Source: Clostridiales bacterium (GTDB taxonomy: Bacteria > Bacillota > Clostridia > Oscillospirales > Oscillospiraceae). Taken from it: 64,000 nucleotides of DNA. Shown here one piece after another: positions 31,699 to 41,690 of the stretch (position 1 is its first letter; every line of letters starts with the position of its first letter). The translations under genes were made by a program, and so were the position numbers. Location: NCBI GenBank assembly GCA_004556965.1, contig SFFE01000006.1, forward strand, positions 1 through 64,000. Reading direction: 5' to 3'. The notes under the pieces are model-generated. The model saw only the letters and a list, made by a program, of their open reading frames with translations. It was not told the DNA's origin and made no database searches.

Positions 31699-33153
31699 AT
31701 GACAGGAAATCTTCACGAAGAATGCGGTGTGTTCGGCATTTTCAGCCCGGCCACCACGGACGTCGCCTCCCTCGCGTACTACGGGCTGTACGCGCTGCAG
31801 CACCGCGGGCAGGAGGGCTGCGGCATCGCCGTCAACGATGACGGCCTGTTCACCGCATACAAAGACGTCGGCCTCGTCTGCGACGTGTTCACGCCGGAGC
31901 GGCTGCGCGCGCTCGGCACGGGGAACATGGCCGTCGGCCACACGCGCTACGGCACCACCGGCTCCAACGACCGCGTCAACTGCCAGCCCATGGTCGTCAA
32001 CCACATCAAGGGCCGCATGGCGCTCGCGCACAACGGCAATCTCGTCAACGCCAGCGAGCTGCGCCGCGAGCTGGAGCTGCAGGGCTCCATCTTCCACACC
32101 ACGACGGACACGGAGGTCATCTCCTATACCATCACGAAAGAGCGTCTGACCGCGCCGTCCATCGAAGAAGCGGTCAACCGCACAATGGACAGGATCGACG
32201 GCGCGTATTCGCTCGTGCTCATGTCGCCCTCCAAGCTGATCGCCGCGCGTGACCCGCACGGCTTCCGCCCGCTGTGCTACGGCCGGACGGAGGACGGCTG
32301 CTACGTCGTCGCGTCCGAAAGCTGCGCGCTCGAAGCAGTGCAGGCCTCGTTCATCCGCGACGTGGAGCCGGGCGAGATCATCGTGTTCACGCACGATGGC
32401 GTGCGCTTCCTGCGCGGTCACTGCGGCACAGCCGAACGCAAAAGCTGCATTTTTGAGCACATCTATTTTGCCCGGCCCGACTCCGTCATCGACGGCGTCG
32501 GCGTGCACGAGGCGCGCATGCGCGCAGGCGAATGTCTCGCGCAGCGCCACCCGGTGGAGGCGGACGTCGTCATCGGCGTGCCGGACTCCGGGCTGGACGC
32601 CGCGCTCGGCTTCTCCAAGGCCTCCGGCATCCCCTACGAGGTCGGCTTCATTAAAAATAAGTATATCGGCCGCACCTTCATCTCGCCGGGGCAGAGCGCG
32701 CGCGAAAATCTCGTAAAGATCAAGCTCAACCCGATCTCCGGCGTCGTGCGCGGCAAGCGCGTCGTCATGATCGACGACTCCATCGTCCGCGGCACGACCA
32801 GCGCCCGCATCGTCGGCCTGCTGCGTGAAGCCGGCGCGGCGGAGGTGCACGTGCGCATCTCCGCGCCGCCGTTTCTCAACCCCTGCTACTACGGCACGGA
32901 CATCGACTCCCGCGACAATCTGATCGCCTGCCGCCACAGCGTGGAGGAGATCGCCAAGATCATCGGTGCGGACTCGCTGGGCTACCTGCCCACGGAGGAT
33001 CTCTGCCGCCTGATCGGCACGGAATGCGGCAAGGGCTACTGCGGTGCCTGCTTCGACGGTGGGTATCCCACGCAGGTCCCCGCCGAGGGCGAAAAGAACC
33101 GCTTTGAATTCAAGATAAGTGAGGCGAAAAAGCGCAATGAACAGTTACAGTGA
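31699..33153 (+). CDS. purF: Amidophosphoribosyltransferase
   Basis: This protein of 484 residues opens with MTGNLHEECGVFGIF. The Cys at residue 9 is the N-terminal nucleophile of the glutaminase domain after propeptide removal. GHTRYGTTG and AHNGNLVNA belong to the same domain, and VVMIDDSIVRGTTSARIV is the PRPP-binding loop of the transferase. It commits PRPP to purine synthesis. The C-terminus contains several Cys (ECGKGYCGACFDGGYP), as in the Fe-S-containing Bacillus-type enzyme. The purM start lies within its last codons. Confidence 0.95.
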   Translation: MTGNLHEECGVFGIFSPATTDVASLAYYGLYALQHRGQEGCGIAVNDDGLFTAYKDVGLVCDVFTPERLRALGTGNMAVGHTRYGTTGSNDRVNCQPMVVNHIKGRMALAHNGNLVNASELRRELELQGSIFHTTTDTEVISYTITKERLTAPSIEEAVNRTMDRIDGAYSLVLMSPSKLIAARDPHGFRPLCYGRTEDGCYVVASESCALEAVQASFIRDVEPGEIIVFTHDGVRFLRGHCGTAERKSCIFEHIYFARPDSVIDGVGVHEARMRAGECLAQRHPVEADVVIGVPDSGLDAALGFSKASGIPYEVGFIKNKYIGRTFISPGQSARENLVKIKLNPISGVVRGKRVVMIDDSIVRGTTSARIVGLLREAGAAEVHVRISAPPFLNPCYYGTDIDSRDNLIACRHSVEEIAKIIGADSLGYLPTEDLCRLIGTECGKGYCGACFDGGYPTQVPAEGEKNRFEFKISEAKKRNEQLQ

Positions 33154-34174
33154 CCGTTACGCAGCCGCCGGGGTGGACATCACCGCCGGATACCGCGCTG
33201 TGGAGCTGATGAAGCAGCACATTGCCCGTACCACGAACGACGGCGTGCTCGGCGGCGTCGGCGGATTCGGCGGGCTGTTTTCCCTCGACCTGACCGGCAT
33301 CGCAAAGCCGGTGCTCGTCTCCGGCACGGACGGCGTCGGCACCAAGCTGAAGCTCGCGTTTCAGATGGACAAGCACGACTCCGTCGGCATCGACTGCGTC
33401 GCCATGTGCGTCAACGACATCATCTGCTGCGGCGCAAAGCCCCTGTTCTTCCTCGACTACATCGCCTGCGGCAAGAACGTCCCGGAGCGCATCGCTTCCA
33501 TCGTCTCCGGCGTGGCGGAGGGCTGCGTGCAGTCCGGCGCCGCGCTCATCGGCGGCGAGACCGCCGAGATGCCGGGCTTCTACCCCGTGGACGAATACGA
33601 TCTCGCGGGCTTCGCCGTCGGCGTCGTGGACCGGGACAAGATCCTGGACCATTCCGCCATCCGACCGGGCGACGTGATCGTCGCTCTCCCGTCGAGCGGC
33701 GTACATTCCAACGGCTTCTCCCTCGTGCGCCGCGTGTTCGACGTGGAGCACGCCGATCTGCACGCGCCCGTCGAGGCGCTCGGCGGCGCGTCCCTCGGCG
33801 AGACGCTGCTCACGCCGACGAAAATCTACGTCAAGCCCATGCTCACGCTCCTGGAGCAGGTCACGGTCAAGGCCGTGTCGCACATCACGGGCGGCGGCTT
33901 CTTTGAAAACATCCCGCGCAGCCTGCCGCAGGGCATGAGCGCCAAAATTGAGCGCAGCGCCGTGCGCGTGCTGCCGATCTTCGACCTCATCGCCAAAACG
34001 GCAGACATCCCTGAACGCGAAATGTTCAACACCTTCAACATGGGCGTCGGCATGACCGCCGTCGTCGCCAGGGAGGACGCCGACCGCGCGCTTGCGATCC
34101 TGCACGCGAACGGCGAGGACGCTTACGTCATCGGCGAGATCGCCTCGGCTGACGGGGGCGTGATCCTGTGCTGA
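33137..34174 (+). CDS. purM: Phosphoribosylformylglycinamidine cyclo-ligase (AIR synthetase)
   Basis: The ATG at 33137 (MNSYSDRYAAAGVD) overlaps the end of purF by 17 bases and gives 345 residues. Typical motifs are VSGTDGVGTKLKLAF, GIDCVAMCVNDIICCGA, IGGETAEMPGFY and HITGGGFFENIPR. The enzyme closes the imidazole ring of AIR with ATP. A GTG 18 bases upstream is in frame but has no ribosome binding site. The end overlaps purN by 7 bases, so purF, purM and purN are translationally coupled. Confidence 0.94.
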   Translation: MNSYSDRYAAAGVDITAGYRAVELMKQHIARTTNDGVLGGVGGFGGLFSLDLTGIAKPVLVSGTDGVGTKLKLAFQMDKHDSVGIDCVAMCVNDIICCGAKPLFFLDYIACGKNVPERIASIVSGVAEGCVQSGAALIGGETAEMPGFYPVDEYDLAGFAVGVVDRDKILDHSAIRPGDVIVALPSSGVHSNGFSLVRRVFDVEHADLHAPVEALGGASLGETLLTPTKIYVKPMLTLLEQVTVKAVSHITGGGFFENIPRSLPQGMSAKIERSAVRVLPIFDLIAKTADIPEREMFNTFNMGVGMTAVVAREDADRALAILHANGEDAYVIGEIASADGGVILC

Positions 34175-34794
34175 AGACCAGGATCGCCGTATTCGTCTCC
34201 GGCGGCGGGACGAATCTGCAGGCGCTCATCGACGCGCAGCGCAGCGGCGTACTCCGGAGCGGCGAGATCGTCCTCGTCATCTCCAGCCGCCCGGACGCCT
34301 TCGCGCTCGAGCGCGCCCGCCGCGCCGGGATTGAGACCGCCGTCGTCTCCGCGCGGGAGCTCGGCTCGCAGGAAGCGGCGGAAGCGCGTATTTCCGCATT
34401 GCTGGAGCAGCGGAGAATCGAACTCATCATCCTTGCGGGCTACATGAGCATCCTCAGCGCCGATTTCACCGCGCGCTGGCCCGAGCGTATCCTCAACGTC
34501 CACCCGTCGCTCATCCCGGCCTTCTGCGGCAAGGGCTACTACGGCCTGCGCGTGCATGAGGCCGCCCTCGCGCGCGGCGTCAAATTGACCGGCGCGACCG
34601 TGCATTTTGTGAACGAAATTCCGGACGGCGGCAAAATTCTGCTGCAGCAGCCGGTCGCCGTGTGTGACGGCGACACGCCCGAAACGCTGCAGCGCCGCGT
34701 CATGGAACAGGCGGAGTGGATCATCCTCCCGAAAGCCGCGGAGCTTGTCGCGGCAAACCTTGCAAAGGAGCGAGAACATGGCCAAAACGTATGA
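34168..34794 (+). CDS. purN: Phosphoribosylglycinamide formyltransferase (folate-dependent)
   Basis: It uses a GTG start inside the end of purM and encodes 208 residues. The substrate loop VSGGGTNLQALID, the catalytic Asn-His block LAGYMSILSADF...ILNVHPSLIPAF and GATVHFVNEIPDGGKIL mark PurN. It formylates GAR with 10-formyl-THF. That cofactor would come from the formate-THF ligase at the end of this operon, which is broken in this sequence. It overlaps the next gene by 17 bases. Confidence 0.94.
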   Translation: MLKTRIAVFVSGGGTNLQALIDAQRSGVLRSGEIVLVISSRPDAFALERARRAGIETAVVSARELGSQEAAEARISALLEQRRIELIILAGYMSILSADFTARWPERILNVHPSLIPAFCGKGYYGLRVHEAALARGVKLTGATVHFVNEIPDGGKILLQQPVAVCDGDTPETLQRRVMEQAEWIILPKAAELVAANLAKEREHGQNV

Positions 34795-35500
34795 CATCGA
34801 AACGCTGCTGCGGGAAAACAGCTATCCCGGCCGCGGCATCCTCCTCGGCCGCAGCGCCGACGGAAGCAAGGCCGTCATGACCTATTTCATCATGGGCCGC
34901 AGCGTCAACAGCCGCAACCGCATCTTTCTCCCGACGGACGACGGCATCCGCACCGAGGCGTTCGACCCCTCGAAGCTCTCCGACCCCAGTCTCATCATCT
35001 ATCACCCCGTGCGCACGTGGCGCGGCAGCACCATCGTCACCAACGGCGACCAGACCGACACCGTCCGCGATTTTCTCTGCGCAGGCAAGACGTTTGAAGC
35101 CGCTCTGCGCACCCGCGAGTTTGAGCCGGACGCGCCGAACTACACGCCGCGCATCTCCGGCCTTGTCGCGCCGGATGGAAGCTATAAGCTCTCCATTTTG
35201 AAATCGCTCGACGGCGATCCATCCTGCTGCACGCGGCATTTTTTTGAATACGAGCATCCCGTGGCCGGAACCGGCCATTTTCTCCATACCTACCGCACCG
35301 ACGGCGATCCGCTCCCCTCGTTCGACGGCGAGCCGGAGTGCGTTTCCATCACCGCGCCCACAGCGGCAGCGTTCGCCGAAACGCTGTGGAGCAGTCTCAA
35401 CGCCGACAACAAGATCTCGCTTTTCGTGCGGTATCTCGACTGCGAGACCGGAGAAGCGGAGACCGTCATCCGCAACAAGAACGGCGACGAAACGACCTGA
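34778..35500 (+). CDS. purO: PurO-type IMP cyclohydrolase
   Basis: The ATG at 34778 is preceded by AAAGGAG, and the product has 240 residues. It matches the archaeal-type IMP cyclohydrolase family (PurO-like): SYPGRGILLGRSADG, VMTYFIMGRSVNSRNRIF and SLIIYHPVRTW. It closes the second ring to give IMP, the step usually done by the N-terminal domain of bifunctional PurH. The separate transformylase follows 15 bases later, so the two halves of PurH are provided by unrelated stand-alone proteins. Confidence 0.88.
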   Translation: MAKTYDIETLLRENSYPGRGILLGRSADGSKAVMTYFIMGRSVNSRNRIFLPTDDGIRTEAFDPSKLSDPSLIIYHPVRTWRGSTIVTNGDQTDTVRDFLCAGKTFEAALRTREFEPDAPNYTPRISGLVAPDGSYKLSILKSLDGDPSCCTRHFFEYEHPVAGTGHFLHTYRTDGDPLPSFDGEPECVSITAPTAAAFAETLWSSLNADNKISLFVRYLDCETGEAETVIRNKNGDETT

Positions 35501-35515
35501 AACAGGAGGAGCCTC

Positions 35516-36694
35516 ATGACTGAACTGGAACTGAAATACGGCTGCAATCCCAATCAGAAACCCGCGCGCATCTACATGAAAGACGGCAACGATCTGCCCG
35601 TCACCGTCCTGAACGGCCGCCCCGGTTACATCAATTTCATGGACGCGCTCAACAGTTGGCAGCTCGTGCGCGAGCTGAACGCCGCGACCGGCCTGCCCGC
35701 CGCGGCCTCGTTCAAGCACGTTTCGCCCGCCGGCGCCGCTGTGGGTCTGCCCCTGTCGGAAACTGATAAGAAGATCTACTTTGTGGACAATGCGCAGGAG
35801 CTTACGCCCCTCGCCTGCGCCTATATCCGCGCCCGCGGCGCCGACCGCCTGTGCTCCTACGGCGACTGGGCGGCGCTTTCGGACGTCTGCGACGCCGCCA
35901 CCGCGCACTATCTCAAGTACGAGGTGTCCGACGGTGTGATCGCTCCGGGCTACACGGCGGAAGCGCTCGAAATTCTCAAAACCAAGAAAAAAGGCAATTA
36001 TAATGTCGTGCAGGTCGACCCGGACTACGTCTGCAGGCCGGACGAGCACCGCGACATTTTCGGCATCACCTTCGAGCAGGGTCACAACGACAGCGTCATC
36101 AGCGAGGCACTTCTGGAAAATCGCGTCACGGAGAACAAAACACTCCCGCAAAGCGCAAAGACCGACCTGCTCATCGCCATGATCACGCTCAAATACACGC
36201 AGTCGAACTCCGTCTGCTACGTCAAGGACGGCCAGACGATCGGCGTCGGCGCCGGGCAGCAAAGCCGCATCCACTGCACGCGGCTGGCCGGCAGCAAGGC
36301 CGACAACTGGCTGCTGCGCCAGCACCCGAAGGTGCTCGCGCTCGACTTCGTGGAAACCATCCGCCGCCCCAACCGCGACAATGCGATTGACGTCTACCTC
36401 TCCGACGAGGCAGACGACATCCTCGCCGATGGCGTGTGGCAGCAGACCTTCCGCACGCGGCCCGAGCCGCTCACGGCGGAGGAGAAAAAGGCGTGGATCG
36501 CGCAGCAGACGGGCGTTTCCTGCGGCTCGGACGCGTTCTTCCCCTTCGGCGACAATGTGGAGCGCGCGCGCAAGAGCGGCGTGCAGTACATCGCGCAGCC
36601 CGGCGGCTCCATCCGCGACGATCACGTCATCGACACCTGCAACAAATACGGCATCGTCATGGCCTTTACCGGCCTGCGGCTGTTCCATCACTGA
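35516..36694 (+). CDS. purH: Stand-alone AICAR transformylase
   Basis: This protein of 392 residues matches only the transformylase part of PurH (LELKYGCNPNQKPARIY at the start, AAASFKHVSPAGAAVG, LKYTQSNSVCYVKDGQTIGVGAGQQSR, and QPGGSIRDDHVI near the end). The IMP-cyclohydrolase (MGS-like) domain is missing and is replaced by the PurO-type protein upstream. It formylates AICAR with 10-formyl-THF. Its substrate ZMP (AICAR) is the riboswitch ligand at the head of the operon, so the block that raises ZMP also induces this enzyme. Confidence 0.9.
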   Translation: MTELELKYGCNPNQKPARIYMKDGNDLPVTVLNGRPGYINFMDALNSWQLVRELNAATGLPAAASFKHVSPAGAAVGLPLSETDKKIYFVDNAQELTPLACAYIRARGADRLCSYGDWAALSDVCDAATAHYLKYEVSDGVIAPGYTAEALEILKTKKKGNYNVVQVDPDYVCRPDEHRDIFGITFEQGHNDSVISEALLENRVTENKTLPQSAKTDLLIAMITLKYTQSNSVCYVKDGQTIGVGAGQQSRIHCTRLAGSKADNWLLRQHPKVLALDFVETIRRPNRDNAIDVYLSDEADDILADGVWQQTFRTRPEPLTAEEKKAWIAQQTGVSCGSDAFFPFGDNVERARKSGVQYIAQPGGSIRDDHVIDTCNKYGIVMAFTGLRLFHH

Positions 36695-36713
36695 GTTTTC
36701 GGAGGTGCGCACT

Positions 36714-37979
36714 ATGAAAGTCATGGTCATCGGCGGCGGCGGCCGCGAGCACGCCATTATTAAGAAGATTCGCGAAAACCCCTCCGTCACGGAGCTGTAC
36801 GCCCTCCCCGGCAATGGCGGCATCGCCCGCGACGCGCAGTGTGTGCCGATCGGCGCGAAGGACATCCCGGCCATCGTCGATTTCGCCGTGACGCACGGCG
36901 TGGACTTCGCCGTCGTTGCGCCGGACGATCCTCTGGTGCTCGGTGCGGTCGACGCGCTCTGCGCCGCCGGCGTCCCATGCTTCGGCCCGGATAAAAAAGC
37001 CGCCATCATCGAGGGCAGCAAGGCATTTTCCAAGGCGCTCATGCGCAAATACGGCATCCCCACCGCGCGGTATGAGACGTTCACCGACATGGACAAGGCG
37101 CTCTCTTATCTGGAAACCGCGCCGATGCCCATCGTCGTCAAGGCAGACGGCCTCGCGCTCGGCAAGGGCGTCATCATCGCGCAGAATCTCGCCGAGGCGC
37201 AGGACGCGGTGCGCTCCATGATGGCTGACCGCGTGTTCGGCGAGAGCGGCGCGTGCGTCGTCATTGAGGAATTTCTCACCGGACCGGAGGTGTCCGTCCT
37301 GTCCTTCACGGACGGGAACACCATCATCCCGATGGTCTCCTCCATGGATCACAAGCGCGCGCACGACGGAGACACCGGCCCCAACACCGGCGGCATGGGT
37401 ACCGTCGCGCCCAACCCGTATTACACCGAGGCCATTGCGCAGCAGTGCATGGAGCAGATCTTCCTGCCCACCGTGCGCGCCATGAACGCGGAGGGGCGCA
37501 CCTTCCGCGGCTGCCTGTATTTCGGCCTCATGCTCACGCCCGACGGCCCGAAGGTCATCGAGTACAACTGCCGCTTCGGCGACCCGGAGACGCAGGTGGT
37601 GCTCCCCCTGCTGGAAAGCGACCTGCTGACCGTTATGCAGGCCGTGTCCGAAGGGCGGCTTGCAGAAACGGAAGTCAAATTCCGCGACGGCGCCGCGTGC
37701 TGCGTCGTCGTCGCGTCCGACGGCTACCCCAAGCACTATGAAAAGGGCTATCCCATCACCCTGCCGGAGACGGACGCCGATTCGGACATTTACATTGCCG
37801 GCGCAAAGCTGGAAAACGGCACGCTCGTGACGAGCGGCGGCCGCGTGCTCGGCGCGGTGGCCTGCGCGGACACGCTGCCCGCCGCCATCGGCAAGGCCTA
37901 CAAGCTGGCCGAAGCCGTGCAGTTTGAAAACGCATTTTATCGCCGTGACATCGGCAAACGGGCACTGGAGGCGAAGTAA
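36714..37979 (+). CDS. purD: Phosphoribosylamine-glycine ligase (GAR synthetase)
   Basis: The ATG at 36714 (MKVMVIGGGGREHAI) follows CGGAGGTG and gives 421 residues. ATP-grasp features are present (IVVKADGLALGKGVIIA, EEFLTGPEVSVLSFTDG), as are RFGDPETQVVLP and the MVSSMDHKRAHDGDTGPNTGG loop. It couples phosphoribosylamine to glycine. The stop codon overlaps the purL start (TAATG). Confidence 0.95.
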   Translation: MKVMVIGGGGREHAIIKKIRENPSVTELYALPGNGGIARDAQCVPIGAKDIPAIVDFAVTHGVDFAVVAPDDPLVLGAVDALCAAGVPCFGPDKKAAIIEGSKAFSKALMRKYGIPTARYETFTDMDKALSYLETAPMPIVVKADGLALGKGVIIAQNLAEAQDAVRSMMADRVFGESGACVVIEEFLTGPEVSVLSFTDGNTIIPMVSSMDHKRAHDGDTGPNTGGMGTVAPNPYYTEAIAQQCMEQIFLPTVRAMNAEGRTFRGCLYFGLMLTPDGPKVIEYNCRFGDPETQVVLPLLESDLLTVMQAVSEGRLAETEVKFRDGAACCVVVASDGYPKHYEKGYPITLPETDADSDIYIAGAKLENGTLVTSGGRVLGAVACADTLPAAIGKAYKLAEAVQFENAFYRRDIGKRALEAK

Positions 37980-40900
37980 TGGTTTTTCGGGTATTGGTAG
38001 AAAAGAAGCCCGGTCTCGACCACGAGGCGCGCGCGCTTCTGGAAAGCATCCGCACCTTCCTCGGCATCCGCTCGCTTCAGGGCGTGCGCCTGTTCAACCG
38101 CTACGATGTGGAAAACATCACGCCGGAGCTGTTCGAGACCGCTAAAAAAACCGTCTTTTCCGAGCCGCAGCTGGACAACACGTTTGACACCCTGCCGGCA
38201 CACGACGGCGCGGTGTTCGCGGTGGAATATCTGCCGGGGCAGTTCGACCAGCGCGCCGACTCCGCCGCGCAGTGCATCCAGCTCATCTCCTGCGGCGACC
38301 GGCCCACGGTGCGCACGGCGAAGGTTTATTGTCTCACCGGCGACCTCACCGCGCAGGAGCTGGCGGAAATCCAAAAATACGTCGTCAACCCCGTGGAAAG
38401 CCGGCTCGCCGCGCTGGAGACGCCCGCAACGCTCGCCGTGCAGTACGACATCCCGACCGGGGTCGAAACCGTGGAGGGCTTTTGCGGCTGGAGTGATGCG
38501 CAGCTTGCCGCGTTCCTCGCCGAAAAGGGTCTTGCCATGGACGCGGGCGACATCGCCTGCTGCCAGGCCTATTTCCGGCAGGAGGGGCGTGACCCCAGCA
38601 TCACGGAGATCCGCGTGCTCGACACCTACTGGTCCGATCACTGCCGCCACACCACCTTCCTCACCACCATCGACAGCGTCCGCTTTTCTGACCCCCTGCT
38701 CCAGAGCGCGTACGAGCGCTATCTCGCCGCGCGCCGCAGCATCAACCGCACCAAGCCCGTGAACCTCATGGATATCGGCACGATCGCCGCGAAGGTGCTC
38801 AAGGCACAGGGCAGGCTCGACAAGCTGGACGAATCCGACGAGATCAATGCCTGCACGGTGAAGATCACGGTGGACGTGGACGGCGAGGCGCAGCCGTGGC
38901 TGCTGCTCTTTAAAAATGAAACCCACAATCACCCGACGGAGATCGAGCCGTTCGGCGGCGCGGCCACCTGCATCGGCGGCGCGATCCGCGACCCGCTCTC
39001 CGGCCGGAGCTATGTATACGCCGCCATGCGCGTCACGGGCGCGGCAGACCCCCTGCGCCCCGTGGAGGAGACGCTCCCCGGCAAGCTGCCGCAGCGCAAG
39101 CTCGTCACCACCGCCGCCGCGGGCTATTCGTCCTACGGCAACCAGATCGGTCTTGCCACCGGGCAGGTGGACGAGCTGTACCACCCCGGCTACGCCGCCA
39201 AGCGCATGGAGGTCGGCGCGGTCATCGGCGCGGCGCCCGCCGCGAACGTCCGCCGCGAGTGCCCCGCACCCGGCGACGTGGTGCTGCTGCTCGGCGGCCG
39301 CACCGGACGCGACGGCTGCGGCGGCGCGACTGGCTCCTCGAAAAAGCACACGCTCACCTCGCTCGAGACCTGCGGCGCGGAGGTGCAGAAGGGCAACGCC
39401 CCGGAGGAGCGCAAGCTCCAGCGGCTTTTCCGCAACGCGGAGGCCTCCCGCCTCATCAAGCGCTGCAACGACTTCGGCGCGGGCGGCGTGTCCGTCGCCA
39501 TCGGCGAGCTGGCCGACGGGCTGGATATTGACCTCAACGCCGTACCCCGCAAGTACGACGGGCTGGACGGCACGGAGCTTGCCATCAGCGAATCGCAGGA
39601 GCGCATGGCCGTCGTGGTCGCGGCGGAGGATGCCGCACGGTTCTGCGTGCTGGCGGAGCGCGAAAATCTGGAGGTCACGCCCGTCGCCACCGTCACGGAG
39701 TCGCCCCGTCTCGTCATGCGCTGGAACGGCAAAACCATCGTCGATCTGTCCCGCGCATTTCTGGATACGAACGGTGCGGAAAAGCACATCACCGCCGCGC
39801 CCGCCGCGAGCCGGCGCGTGCAGAAAGAAATCCCCGACCATTTCGCCGACGGTTATACCGCACTCGCGGGCGATCTGAACGTCTGCTCCAAGCGCGGCCT
39901 GTCCGAGCGGTTCGACTCTACCATCGGCGCGGGCACGGTGCTCATGCCGTTCGGCGGCAAATACCAGCAAACGCCCATTCAGGCCATGGTGCACAAGCTC
40001 CCGGTTGAAACCGGGCATACGGACACGTGCTCGTTCATGGCATGGGGCTGCAACCCCTACATTTTAGAGCAAAGCCCCTACCACGGCGCGTATCTCGCGG
40101 TCGTGGAGTCCGTCTCCAGACTCGTCGCCACGGGCGCGGCCTTCCGCGACGTGTACCTCAGCTTCCAGGAGTATTTTGAAAAGCTCGGGCGCGACGAAGC
40201 GCGCTGGGGCAAGCCGCTGGCCGCCCTGCTCGGCGCGTTCCGCGCGCAGATGGATCTCGGCGTCGCCGCCATCGGCGGCAAGGACTCCATGAGCGGCAGC
40301 TTTGAGTCGCTCGATGTGCCGCCCACGCTCGTGTCCTTCGCCGTCACGACCGGCAAAACCTCGGACGTACTCCCGAACCCTTTCCGCACGCCGGGGCACA
40401 ACGTCGTGCTGCTCGCGCCGGAATACGATGAAACCGGCCTGCCCGTGCCGGAAAGCCTGCTTGCAAATTTTGATCGTGTCACGCTGATGGTCCGCTCCGG
40501 CGAGGCGCTCGCCGTCTACACGCCGGGCTACGGCGGCGCGGCCGAGGCCGTTCTGAAAATGTGCCTCGGCAACGGCGTCGGCTTCTGCTATGACAGCGCC
40601 GTCCCGCTCGAAGCCATCTTCGGCTACCGCTACGGCGCGTTCGTCGTCGAGCTTGCGGGAGAACCCTCCTGCGGCATGCCGCTCGGCCGCACCACGGCGG
40701 ATGCCGCCATTGCGCAGGGCGACGCACGCCTGCCGCTGGCTGCGCTGCAGCACGTCTATGAGGACAAGCTCGAACCGGTCTACCCCTGCAACATCCGGCA
40801 GGGCGGCGAAGCGATCCCCCTCTTCCGCTATGAGACGGCGCAGCGCACCGCGCCCGCCGTGCAGGTCGCAAAGCCGCGCGTGCTCATCCCCGTGTTCCCC

Positions 40901-41668
40901 GGCACGAACTGCGAATTCGACAGCGCCCGCGCCGTGCGCGAGGCAGGCGGCGAAGCGCAGATCTACGTCATCAACAACCTCACGAGCGACGGCATCGCCC
41001 GCTCGGTGGACGAATTTGCCGCCGCGGCGCGCGGCGCGCAGATAATCTTCATCCCCGGCGGCTTCTCCGGCGGCGACGAACCGGACGGCTCCGGCAAGTT
41101 CATCACCGCCTTCTTCCGCAACGCCGCGGTGCGCGAGAGCGTCACCGATCTGCTCGATGTGCGCGGCGGTCTGATGTGCGGCATCTGCAACGGCTTCCAG
41201 GCGCTCATCAAGCTCGGTCTCGTGCCGTATGGCAAGATCATCGACACGGACGCGCACTGCCCGACGCTGAGCTTCAACACCATCGGCCGCCACCAGTCGC
41301 GCATCGTGCGCACGCGCGTCGTGTCGAACCGCTCGCCGTGGCTGGCGGAGGCGCGCGTGGGCGAGGTTTACTCCGTGCCTATCTCGCACGGCGAGGGGCG
41401 CTTTCTCGCAGAGCCGGCGCTCGTAAAGCAGCTCGCCGAAAACGGCCAGATTGCCACGCAGTACGTCGATTTCGACGGCAATCCCACGGCGGAGAGTGCT
41501 TTTAACCCGAACGACTCCGTCTGCGCCATTGAGGGCATCACCTCGCCTGACGGCCGCGTCTTTGGCAAAATGGGCCACGCTGAACGCGTCGGCAAGGATC
41601 TGTATCAAAATGTGGATGGCTGCTATGAGCTTGGTATGTTCCGCGCCGCCGTCCGGTATTTCAAATAA
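37979..41668 (+). CDS. purL: Phosphoribosylformylglycinamidine synthase, single large chain
   Basis: The 1229-residue protein is the large, fused form. It has an N-terminal PurS-like domain, two AIR-synthase-like halves (IRVLDTYWSDHCRHTTF, FKNETHNHPTEIEPFGGAATC, GKDSMSGSF) and a C-terminal glutaminase domain (FPGTNCEFDSARAV, IIFIPGGFSGGDEPDG, nucleophile Cys in MCGICNGFQAL). It turns FGAR into FGAM with glutamine and ATP. Bacilli use three separate proteins (PurS, PurQ, PurL), and many Clostridia use this single chain, as here. Confidence 0.95.
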   Translation: MVFRVLVEKKPGLDHEARALLESIRTFLGIRSLQGVRLFNRYDVENITPELFETAKKTVFSEPQLDNTFDTLPAHDGAVFAVEYLPGQFDQRADSAAQCIQLISCGDRPTVRTAKVYCLTGDLTAQELAEIQKYVVNPVESRLAALETPATLAVQYDIPTGVETVEGFCGWSDAQLAAFLAEKGLAMDAGDIACCQAYFRQEGRDPSITEIRVLDTYWSDHCRHTTFLTTIDSVRFSDPLLQSAYERYLAARRSINRTKPVNLMDIGTIAAKVLKAQGRLDKLDESDEINACTVKITVDVDGEAQPWLLLFKNETHNHPTEIEPFGGAATCIGGAIRDPLSGRSYVYAAMRVTGAADPLRPVEETLPGKLPQRKLVTTAAAGYSSYGNQIGLATGQVDELYHPGYAAKRMEVGAVIGAAPAANVRRECPAPGDVVLLLGGRTGRDGCGGATGSSKKHTLTSLETCGAEVQKGNAPEERKLQRLFRNAEASRLIKRCNDFGAGGVSVAIGELADGLDIDLNAVPRKYDGLDGTELAISESQERMAVVVAAEDAARFCVLAERENLEVTPVATVTESPRLVMRWNGKTIVDLSRAFLDTNGAEKHITAAPAASRRVQKEIPDHFADGYTALAGDLNVCSKRGLSERFDSTIGAGTVLMPFGGKYQQTPIQAMVHKLPVETGHTDTCSFMAWGCNPYILEQSPYHGAYLAVVESVSRLVATGAAFRDVYLSFQEYFEKLGRDEARWGKPLAALLGAFRAQMDLGVAAIGGKDSMSGSFESLDVPPTLVSFAVTTGKTSDVLPNPFRTPGHNVVLLAPEYDETGLPVPESLLANFDRVTLMVRSGEALAVYTPGYGGAAEAVLKMCLGNGVGFCYDSAVPLEAIFGYRYGAFVVELAGEPSCGMPLGRTTADAAIAQGDARLPLAALQHVYEDKLEPVYPCNIRQGGEAIPLFRYETAQRTAPAVQVAKPRVLIPVFPGTNCEFDSARAVREAGGEAQIYVINNLTSDGIARSVDEFAAAARGAQIIFIPGGFSGGDEPDGSGKFITAFFRNAAVRESVTDLLDVRGGLMCGICNGFQALIKLGLVPYGKIIDTDAHCPTLSFNTIGRHQSRIVRTRVVSNRSPWLAEARVGEVYSVPISHGEGRFLAEPALVKQLAENGQIATQYVDFDGNPTAESAFNPNDSVCAIEGITSPDGRVFGKMGHAERVGKDLYQNVDGCYELGMFRAAVRYFK

Positions 41669-41690
41669 GTAGTATAAGGAGGGTTTCCCA

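Noticed and set aside
34721..37096. 791-codon minus-strand frame opposite the purO, purH and purD genes
   Set aside because: The plus strand shows three known proteins with proper starts. The antisense translation is low-complexity and unrecognisable.
37937..40018. 693-codon minus-strand frame opposite purL
   Set aside because: This is an antisense shadow of the conserved PurL sequence.
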